Source of the DNA: Bacillota bacterium
GTDB taxonomy: Bacteria > Bacillota > Clostridia > Peptostreptococcales > Anaerovoracaceae
Length of the DNA: 24,706 nt
Reading direction: 5' to 3'
NCBI GenBank assembly: GCA_017431395.1
Contig: JAFRLD010000018.1
Location: 1-24,706, forward strand
Shown here: one piece after another, positions 15,106-21,644 of the stretch
How the letters are laid out: each line of letters begins with the position of its first letter
Numbering within the stretch: the stretch's first letter is position 1
The notes under the pieces: generated by a model
What the model saw: the letters and a program-made list of their open reading frames with translations, nothing else
The model's database searches: none
What the model was told of the DNA's origin: nothing
Made by a program: the position numbers and the translations under genes

Positions 15106-16644
15106 ATGAACACGATATACAGATCGGTTTCAGGCATCATGATCGCGGTGATGGTCCTGCTGGCAGGGATCGCCGTCAGCGGAATACTGCAGCCATCTTC
15201 TGCCGCAGCTAAAGCTAAGCCGGCACTCTCGAAAAAGAGCGTGACCATGACGGTCCAGACGACGAAGGCTCTCAAGGTGAAGAATGCCAAACAGAAGGTC
15301 AAATGGACCACCGGCGATAAGAAGATCGTGACCTTCATGAGCAAAAAAGGCAAGTACAGCCAGTCCATCATACTGAAGGCGGGCAAAAAGACCGGCACCT
15401 GCTACGTGAAGGCGAAGATCGGGAAGAAGACACTAAAGTGCAAGGTCACGGTAAAAGCGAAGATGGAGCCGAGACCGGATCCGCCAAAACCGCCGGATTC
15501 GATCGTTGAAGCTGCGGCCAGATTCTCTGTGAACTTTCTGCAGGATTCCATGTCATTAGACCAGAACAGGAACCTGCTGATCTCACCGGATTCCATCATG
15601 ACGGCCATGGCCATGGTCGAGAACGGTGCTCAGGGGGAGACCCTGGAGCAGATGGAAAAAGCCATGTCCGGTCAGGCAGGGACCGCGGAAGCATTCAATG
15701 AGTATCTCCAGTATATGAATGACCGGCTGGCAGGATCGAAGAGCATCCTGTTCACATCGGCGAATTCCATCTGGGTGAGAGAAGGGGCGCTTCAGATCAA
15801 GGACGGGTTTAAGGATACCAACAGCAAATATCATCACGCGCAGCTGCTGGAACGGGCCTTCGATCAGCAGACCGTCAGTGAAATGAACACCTGGGTCAAA
15901 GATAATACCAGAGGGATGATCAAGGATATCATCGACCAGCTGGACCCGATGGACCGCCTCGTTCTGATCAACGCCATCGCTTTCGATGGGGAATGGGCAG
16001 AGCCTTTTGAAAAAGACTATGGACAGGTCCAGGAAGACCAGGATTTCACCGATGCGGACGGCAATAAACAGAAAGTGACCATGCTCACGCAGAATCTATC
16101 TAACGGCAGGTGTTATCTCGAAGCGGCCGGCGGCACAGGGTTCGTGAAGCCTTATAAAGGAGGAGAAGTCGCGTTCGCCTGCCTGCTCCCGCCGGAAGGA
16201 AAGTCCGTTGATGATTTCGTGCTGGATCTGGACGGCCAAAAATTGCAGGAAGCATGGTACTCCCGCAGCGATGAGTACATCGTGGACATCCGACTTCCGA
16301 AGTTCACGTACGATTATGACATGTCGGCGGGCCCGGTCCTGCAGGGGCTTGGCATAGAGCGTGCCTTCACGGATCAGGCGGATTTCTCGGGGATCGCGGA
16401 ACCAACGGTTGAGACGCCGGGACTCCATATCGATGAGGTGATCCACAAGACGCACATCGAGGTCAGCGAGGACGGGACGAAAGCGGCGGCGGCTACGGCG
16501 GTCACCATGAAAGCGAACTCGGCAGCTCCGATGGAGAAAGAGACCAGGAAGGTCTATCTGGACCGGCCGTTCGTCTATGCCCTCATGGATGTAGAGACGG
16601 GGACCCCGTTGTTCCTGGGCGTGGTTCGCTATGCGACCAAATAG
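15106..16644 (+). CDS. Secreted serpin with N-terminal surface-type domain
   Basis: A 512-residue exported protein. A signal sequence (about 1-35, hydrophobic core GIMIAVMVLLAGIAVSGIL) precedes a Lys-rich beta domain (about 40-122, 'VKWTTGDKKIVTFMSKKGK', 'KTLKCKVTV') like the Ig-like (BIG2-type) repeats of clostridial surface proteins. A proline linker (PRPDPPKPPD) leads to a full serpin fold (about 130-512; 'NLLISPDSIMTAMAMVENGA', 'VLINAIAFDGEWAEPF', 'RPFVYALMDVETGTPLFLG'). The hinge EDGTKAAAAT (P17 to P8, from E455) has the small residues of inhibitory serpins. Counting from it puts P1-P1' near N471-S472, but the loop is longer than in antitrypsin, so this is uncertain. It probably traps host or microbial proteases. 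Confidence 0.93.
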   Translation: MNTIYRSVSGIMIAVMVLLAGIAVSGILQPSSAAAKAKPALSKKSVTMTVQTTKALKVKNAKQKVKWTTGDKKIVTFMSKKGKYSQSIILKAGKKTGTCYVKAKIGKKTLKCKVTVKAKMEPRPDPPKPPDSIVEAAARFSVNFLQDSMSLDQNRNLLISPDSIMTAMAMVENGAQGETLEQMEKAMSGQAGTAEAFNEYLQYMNDRLAGSKSILFTSANSIWVREGALQIKDGFKDTNSKYHHAQLLERAFDQQTVSEMNTWVKDNTRGMIKDIIDQLDPMDRLVLINAIAFDGEWAEPFEKDYGQVQEDQDFTDADGNKQKVTMLTQNLSNGRCYLEAAGGTGFVKPYKGGEVAFACLLPPEGKSVDDFVLDLDGQKLQEAWYSRSDEYIVDIRLPKFTYDYDMSAGPVLQGLGIERAFTDQADFSGIAEPTVETPGLHIDEVIHKTHIEVSEDGTKAAAATAVTMKANSAAPMEKETRKVYLDRPFVYALMDVETGTPLFLGVVRYATK

Positions 16645-16693
16645 ATGTTGTGAAAAAATCATAAATAATCACAATAAAAATTCGATTTCATTG

Positions 16694-16722
16694 TTGACAA
16701 ACAACAAATAATGCATTACTAT
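16694..16722 (+). promoter_or_regulatory. SigA-type promoter of the T-box/trpB unit
   Basis: A consensus -35 TTGACA (16694-16699), a 17-base spacer and TACTAT (16717-16722) are followed by an AT-rich start region. Transcription would start near 16729-16731, just before the T-box leader. This is the best promoter match in the window. Confidence 0.85.
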
Positions 16723-16729
16723 AGTATCA

Positions 16730-17043
16730 ACTTAAGAACGAAACCGATGACGGGGAAGTAAAACTGAGAGGCGATCGCCCAGAGAATCCGGGATGGTGGG
16801 ATCCGGATGGATGCAGCTTCAGTACAATGGGCCCCGGAGGGCGAGGTGAACGATTCGGCGAAGGCATTAGACGCCGGAGCGGATCCAGTAGCTGAGACGT
16901 GACGCCGGCGTTACGGGCGAGGAGTGTGATGGCACTCTGCAGAGCGGATACAGCCCCGTGAGATCATGAACGGGAGCCGTATCAATCAAGGTGGTACCGC
17001 AGGCTAGCGCCTGTCCTTGGAAGAGGACAGGCGTTTTCTGTTT
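16730..17043 (+). ncRNA. T-box riboswitch leader, specifier UGG (tRNA-Trp)
   Basis: A leader of about 310 bases between the promoter and the trpB gene. Stem I features in order are GGGGAAGTA (the GAGTA-like 5' side of the specifier loop), CAGAGA, and the distal hairpin CCGG-GATGGTGGGAT-CCGG. Then comes the 3' side of the specifier loop, ACAA-TGG-GCC-CCGGAG, which aligns with the usual GAA-codon-ACC layout and puts the specifier at 16828-16830 (UGG, tryptophan). Stem II/III hairpins fill 16850-16980. The antiterminator bulge AAGGTGGTACCGCAGG (16988-17003) is the T-box itself and would pair with the free ACCA end of uncharged tRNA. Low Trp-tRNA charging therefore turns trpB on. Confidence 0.92.
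17008..17043 (+). terminator. T-box-controlled intrinsic terminator
   Basis: CGCCTGTCC (17008-17016) pairs with GGACAGGCG (17025-17033) around an eight-base loop and is followed by TTTTCTGTTTT. The alternative antiterminator uses the T-box sequence just upstream, so this stem is the off state of the riboswitch. Confidence 0.92.
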
Positions 17044-17054
17044 TATGCGAATAA

Positions 17055-17076
17055 GCAAAGGCTGGCCAGCCTTTGC
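17055..17076. repeat. Perfect 22-bp palindrome made of two GCAAAGGCTGG words
   Basis: GCAAAGGCTGG (17055-17065) meets its exact complement (17066-17076) with no spacer. It lies between the T-box terminator and the trpB start. The following bases (AGAAAGAAAG) give no U-tract. It is nearly identical to the palindrome at 8823-8850, although the two sites have different neighbours. Confidence 0.88.
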
Positions 17077-17139
17077 AGAAAGAAAGCCCGCTGCAGAGAC
17101 TCCGAATGACAGTTTTAATCAAAGAAAGGAGTCAGAACG

Positions 17140-18519
17140 ATGACAAAGACAAATGAGATCCCGTACAAAATCTATCTTACCGAAGACGAGATGCCGAAGC
17201 AGTATTACAATGTCCGCGCGGACATGGAGAACAAACCGGCGCCGCTCCTGAACCCGGGGACCGGCCAGCCGATGACCGCGGAGGAACTGGAGGCCGTGTT
17301 CTGCAAGGAACTGGTCCGGCAGGAACTGGATAACGACACCAGACTCATCGATATCCCCGACGAGATCCGGGACTTCTACAAGATGTACCGGCCGTCTCCT
17401 CTGGTCCGGGCGTATTGTCTGGAGAAAAAACTGGACACCCCGGCGGAGATCTACTACAAATACGAAGGCGGCAACACCAGCGGCAGCCATAAGCTCAATT
17501 CCGCCATCGCGCAGGCCTACTACGCCAAGAAGCAGGGGCTAAAGGGCGTGACCACAGAGACCGGAGCCGGCCAGTGGGGCACGGCGCTGTCCATGGCATG
17601 TTCCTATTTCGACCTGGCCTGTGACGTTTATATGGTCAAGGTCTCCTATGAACAGAAGCCGTTCCGCAGAGACGTCATGCGCACCTACGGAGCAACGGTG
17701 ACCCCATCCCCATCGGATACGACGAACGTAGGACGGAAGATCCTGGAGGAGCATCCGGGAACCACCGGAAGCCTGGGCTGCGCGATCTCTGAAGCGGTTG
17801 AGGCGGCGGTCAGCAGAGAGGGGTACCGCTACGTGCTGGGCAGCGTGCTCAATCAGGTCATCCTGCACCAGTCGGTCATCGGCCAGGAGACGAAGACGGC
17901 CCTGGAGAAATATGGGATCGAGCCGGATATGATCATCGGCTGCTGCGGCGGAGGCTCCAACTTCGGCGGACTGATCTCCCCGTTCATGGGTGAGAAGATC
18001 CGTGGAGAGAAGAACTATCGGATCATCGGTGTAGAGCCGGCATCCTGCCCATCCCTCACAAGAGGCAAATACGCCTATGACTTCTGTGACACCGGCATGG
18101 TCTGTCCGCTGGCGAAGATGTATACCCTTGGCAGCGGCTTCATCCCGTCACCGAACCACGCGGGCGGCCTGAGATACCACGGCATGAGCGGGATCATTTC
18201 CCAGCTTTACGATGATGGACTGATCGAGGCGAGATCCTATGAACAGTCGGAGGTCTTCCAGGCAGCGGTCGACTTCGCCAGGGTCGAAGGGACGCTTCCG
18301 GCACCAGAAAGCGCACACGCCATCAAGGCGGCTGTTGATGAGGCGATCAAGTGCAGGGAGACCGGGGAAAAGAAAGTGATCGTCCTCGGGCTGACGGGAA
18401 CCGGATACTTCGATATGGTCGCTTACCAGAAATACCTCGACGGTGAGATGAGCGATTACATCCCGACCGATGAGGAACTTGAAGCGGGATTCGCCAGTCT
18501 GCCGCAGATCAATGGATAA
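17140..18519 (+). CDS. trpB: TrpB2-type tryptophan synthase beta chain-like enzyme
   Basis: A 459-residue PLP enzyme, longer than the classic TrpB (about 400 residues) and typical of the TrpB2 branch, which makes tryptophan from indole and serine without a stable TrpA partner. The PLP lysine is K118 in 'GNTSGSHKLNSAIAQAYYAKKQG'. 'TETGAGQWGTALSMA' is the substrate loop, and the phosphate cup is 'GCCGGGSNFGG' (about 267-277). The C-terminal region is 'VIVLGLTGTGYFDM'. AAAGGAG precedes the ATG. No other trp gene is nearby; the gene is alone between the Trp T-box and its own terminator, consistent with salvage of indole when Trp-tRNA runs low. Confidence 0.94.
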   Translation: MTKTNEIPYKIYLTEDEMPKQYYNVRADMENKPAPLLNPGTGQPMTAEELEAVFCKELVRQELDNDTRLIDIPDEIRDFYKMYRPSPLVRAYCLEKKLDTPAEIYYKYEGGNTSGSHKLNSAIAQAYYAKKQGLKGVTTETGAGQWGTALSMACSYFDLACDVYMVKVSYEQKPFRRDVMRTYGATVTPSPSDTTNVGRKILEEHPGTTGSLGCAISEAVEAAVSREGYRYVLGSVLNQVILHQSVIGQETKTALEKYGIEPDMIIGCCGGGSNFGGLISPFMGEKIRGEKNYRIIGVEPASCPSLTRGKYAYDFCDTGMVCPLAKMYTLGSGFIPSPNHAGGLRYHGMSGIISQLYDDGLIEARSYEQSEVFQAAVDFARVEGTLPAPESAHAIKAAVDEAIKCRETGEKKVIVLGLTGTGYFDMVAYQKYLDGEMSDYIPTDEELEAGFASLPQING

Positions 18520-18552
18520 CAGGCGCCAGACCTGCAAGCGGGAAATAACACG

Positions 18553-18593
18553 AAAGAAACGTCGAAAGAATCGTCTTCGGCGTTTCTTTTTTT
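18553..18593 (+). terminator. Intrinsic terminator after trpB
   Basis: AAAGAAACGTCGAA pairs with TTCGGCGTTTCTTT (one G-U and one bulge) around a short loop and continues into a run of seven to eight T. It lies 33 bases beyond the trpB stop and closes the T-box unit. Confidence 0.88.
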
Positions 18594-18602
18594 CGGCCTG
18601 AA

Positions 18603-18611
18603 TGGTATACT
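18603..18611 (+). promoter_or_regulatory. Extended -10 promoter for the M50-pcrA-ligA group
   Basis: TGGTATACT is an extended -10 (TGN plus TATACT) just after the trpB terminator. No good -35 is visible at the usual distance, which is tolerable for extended -10 promoters. The first gene starts about 36 bases downstream. Confidence 0.6.
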
Positions 18612-18646
18612 AACTATGTATTGACTTTTTGATAGGAGGAATCGAA

Positions 18647-19369
18647 TTGAGACGAAGCAATATAGACATTTCTTTCATCGTGATCATCCTGATCCTGGCG
18701 AGCATGTCGATCCGGGAGGGAGCCTTCACGAATCCGTCGGAGTGGATCCTTTCGAAGATCCTGATCGTTCCGGGGATCATCATCGGCCTGACCTGCCATG
18801 AATTCGCGCATGCGTTCGTTGCCTACAAACTGGGGGACCGTACACCTAAACTCCAGGGGCGCGTGACCCTCAATCCCATGGCCCACATCGACTGGATGGG
18901 CCTCGCGGCACTGTTCTTCGTAGGCTTCGGCTGGGGGCAGCCGGTACAGATCGATCCGTACCAGTTCCGCCATAGACGCAGGGACGAGTTCCTGGTCTCC
19001 ATCGCCGGCGTCGCTATGAATCTGCTGCTTGCCATCGCGTTCACCTTCGTGATCAAGATCCTCATGATGGTGACCGGAAGCGACTGGAATGCCACCGGTT
19101 TCGTCGGGGACCTCTGGACGATGATGCTTTATATCGTTCAGATCAACCTGGTGCTGATGGTCTTCAACCTGATCCCGGTACCGCCGCTGGATGGCTTCAA
19201 CATCATCGCTCAGATCTTCAATTTCGGGCAGAAGGAGATCTACTGGCAGATCTACCGGTACGGCAACTGGATCCTGGTAGCGCTGATCGTTTTCGGCGTG
19301 ACCGGCATGATCCTCTCTCCGTGCGTGAGCTTCCTGTTCAATCTGCTCGTGAACACGATACTTCTGTGA
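18647..19369 (+). CDS. Site-2 protease family (M50) membrane metalloprotease
   Basis: This is 240 residues from a TTG at 18647, chosen because AGGAGG (18634-18639) is seven bases away; the longer frame begins before that site. An N-terminal hydrophobic segment (about 7-20) precedes the zinc motif HEFAH (H51, E52, H55) in the second membrane helix. The third zinc ligand lies in 'FNLIPVPPLDGFN' (D182). Residues 'GRVTLNPMAHIDWMGLAALFFVGFGWGQPV' are the M50 linker typical of small YwhC/Rip-like proteases. Such proteins cut substrates within the membrane; this short form lacks a PDZ domain. The substrate is unknown. It ends 12 bases before pcrA. Confidence 0.92.
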   Translation: MRRSNIDISFIVIILILASMSIREGAFTNPSEWILSKILIVPGIIIGLTCHEFAHAFVAYKLGDRTPKLQGRVTLNPMAHIDWMGLAALFFVGFGWGQPVQIDPYQFRHRRRDEFLVSIAGVAMNLLLAIAFTFVIKILMMVTGSDWNATGFVGDLWTMMLYIVQINLVLMVFNLIPVPPLDGFNIIAQIFNFGQKEIYWQIYRYGNWILVALIVFGVTGMILSPCVSFLFNLLVNTILL

Positions 19370-19381
19370 CCTGGTGATACG

Positions 19382-21616
19382 ATGGACTATTTAGACAGAC
19401 TCAATGATATGCAAAGGCTGGCCGCCGTCCATACCGAAGGCCCTCTGCTGATCCTGGCTGGAGCCGGAAGCGGTAAGACGAGCACGATGACCTGCCGGAT
19501 CGCCTATCTGATCCAGGAAAAAGGCGTCAGCCCATACAATATCCTCGCCGTCACCTTCACGAACAAAGCCGCGAAAGAAATGAGGGACCGGGTGGAGCAG
19601 CTGGTCGGATCCGGACTTAACATGTGGATCCTGACCTTTCATTCCGCCTGCCTGCGGATCCTTCGGAGCCACGCGGATGTGCTGGGCTACGGACGGGATT
19701 TCGCGGTCTATGACCCGGCGGATCAGAAGACGCTGGTCAAAAATATCTGCAAGGACCTGCAGATCGACACGAAAAAATTCAATCCGGCCTACTTCCTCAG
19801 CATCATCAGCAAGTGCAAGGAGGAGCGGATCACCCCGAAGGACTATCCGCGTGAATACGGCACGGACTTCCGGGAGGAGATGATCCACAAGGTATACGAT
19901 GCCTACGAGACGCAGCTCCATAAGAATAACGCGATGGACTTCGATGACCTGCTTCTCAACGCCGTCCGTGTGTTCGAGCAGGACGAGGCCGTATTGCTGA
20001 AATACCGGAACCGTTTCCGGTACATCATGGTCGATGAGTACCAGGACACCAACCAGATCCAGTACACGTTCGTCCGGATGCTGGCGGAGGAGCACCGCAA
20101 TCTCTGCGTGGTCGGGGACGATGACCAGTGCATCTACCAGTGGCGGGGTGCCGACATCCGCAACATCCTGGAGTTCGAGAAGGATTTCCCGGGGACGAAG
20201 GTCGTCAAGCTGGATCAGAACTACCGCTCGACCGGCAATATCCTGGAAGCCGCCCACAGCGTCATCTCCCACAATGCCGCCCGTAAACCGAAGAAGCTCT
20301 GGACCGAGGCGTCCGGAGGCAGCCGGATCACCTATTTTCAGGCTGAGGATGAGCGGGAAGAGGCGAATTATATCGCCAGTGAGATCCACCGCCTGACCGC
20401 GGGCAGCTATACGCTGGAGGAAGGCAGGAAAGAAGGAAGGAAGTTCAGCGAATTCGCGATCCTGTACCGGACCAATGCCCAGTCCAGGACCTTCGAGGAA
20501 GCCCTTTCCTACAGGAACATCCCTTACCGGGTGCTTGGGGGACTGAGATATTACGACCGCAAAGAGATCAAGGACATCATGTGCTATATGCGGATCGTGC
20601 AGAACCGGGCGGATGATCTGGCCCTGGTAAGGATCATCAATGAACCAAAGCGCGGGGTCGGCGGCAAGACGATCGAGAAACTGCAGACCCTGGCCCGTGT
20701 GCGCGGGGAGAGCCTGTTCGATACGCTTCTGGACAAGGACGTGGTCGCTTCGCTTTCTGCAAAGGCTGGTCAGGGCATCCGCGAACTGACGGAGATGATC
20801 CTGTCCTTTTCGGAAGAAAGCGGGAATATGCGCGTCTCCGATCTCTATGATGGGCTGCTGGTCCGCACCGGTTATATGAAGATGCTGGAGGATCAGAACA
20901 CGGTCGAAAGCGAGACGAGGATCGAAAACCTGATGGAGTTCAAATCCGTCATCTATGACTACGAAGAGGAAGATAAGGATCTTTCCCTCTCGGATTTCAT
21001 GGAGAGGATCGCCCTTCTCGCGGATGTAGATAACCATGATGCCGGCGAGAATGCGGTCGTCCTGATGACGCTGCACAGCGCCAAGGGCCTGGAATTCCCC
21101 TTCGTCTTTATGCCGGGCATGGAGGACGGGCTGTTCCCCGGATGGCGGGCATTCGACCGTCCGGACGGGCTGGAGGAGGAGCGCCGGCTCTGTTACGTCG
21201 GGATCACCCGGGCGAAGGAACGCCTATGGATGACGAGCGCCCAGAGAAGGATGCTTTACGGCAAGATCGACTACACCAGAGAGTCTCAGTTCATGCGGGA
21301 GATCGATCCGAAGCTGCTGGAGGGAGACGGCGTCTATCAGAAGAAGCCATCGGCAGGGATGTTCCGGGATGGGGCGCGCGCGCCTGAGGCGATCCGTCCG
21401 TTCGATCAGCTGAAATACGCCCGCCAGATGACGAAGCGAAACGCCGAGGCCATGCAGCAGTCGGCCGCCGATTCCTTCGCGCAGGGCGACCGGGTCTCCC
21501 ATCCGAAATTCGGGGAGGGCGAGGTCCTGGAAGCCAGCGGGAAGATCCTGCGGGTCCGGTTCGCAGACGGAGACAAGAAGCTCGCGATCGGATTCGCGCC
21601 ACTTAAGAAACTGTAG
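19382..21616 (+). CDS. pcrA: ATP-dependent DNA helicase PcrA (UvrD/Rep family)
   Basis: A 744-residue superfamily 1A helicase that unwinds 3'-tailed DNA in repair and plasmid replication. Landmarks are the Q motif 'LNDMQRLAAVHTEGP', Walker A GAGSGKT (27-33, K32), 'AVTFTNKAAKEMRDRV', motif II DEYQDTNQ (D218, E219), motif III 'GDDDQCIYQWRGAD', motif IV 'LDQNYRST', motif V 'VVLMTLHSAKGLEF' and motif VI 'ERRLCYVGITRAKERL'. The C-terminal Tudor-like domain (about 698-744, 'GDRVSHPKFGEGEV') binds RNA polymerase. The RBS is weak (CTGGTGAT), hinting at coupling to the M50 gene. Two copies of the GCAAAGGCTGGYC word lie inside it, in different frames. Confidence 0.97.
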   Translation: MDYLDRLNDMQRLAAVHTEGPLLILAGAGSGKTSTMTCRIAYLIQEKGVSPYNILAVTFTNKAAKEMRDRVEQLVGSGLNMWILTFHSACLRILRSHADVLGYGRDFAVYDPADQKTLVKNICKDLQIDTKKFNPAYFLSIISKCKEERITPKDYPREYGTDFREEMIHKVYDAYETQLHKNNAMDFDDLLLNAVRVFEQDEAVLLKYRNRFRYIMVDEYQDTNQIQYTFVRMLAEEHRNLCVVGDDDQCIYQWRGADIRNILEFEKDFPGTKVVKLDQNYRSTGNILEAAHSVISHNAARKPKKLWTEASGGSRITYFQAEDEREEANYIASEIHRLTAGSYTLEEGRKEGRKFSEFAILYRTNAQSRTFEEALSYRNIPYRVLGGLRYYDRKEIKDIMCYMRIVQNRADDLALVRIINEPKRGVGGKTIEKLQTLARVRGESLFDTLLDKDVVASLSAKAGQGIRELTEMILSFSEESGNMRVSDLYDGLLVRTGYMKMLEDQNTVESETRIENLMEFKSVIYDYEEEDKDLSLSDFMERIALLADVDNHDAGENAVVLMTLHSAKGLEFPFVFMPGMEDGLFPGWRAFDRPDGLEEERRLCYVGITRAKERLWMTSAQRRMLYGKIDYTRESQFMREIDPKLLEGDGVYQKKPSAGMFRDGARAPEAIRPFDQLKYARQMTKRNAEAMQQSAADSFAQGDRVSHPKFGEGEVLEASGKILRVRFADGDKKLAIGFAPLKKL

Positions 21617-21644
21617 TAGCAAATAAGGAACTTAGTATATAACG

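Noticed and set aside
16823..16825. TAC (tyrosine) as the T-box specifier
   Set aside because: Alignment to the usual GAA-codon-ACC layout puts TGG in the specifier place, and the downstream gene makes tryptophan.
19391..21076. 561-codon minus-strand open frame opposite pcrA
   Set aside because: PcrA motifs are complete on the plus strand, and the reverse frame shows no domain or ribosome binding site.
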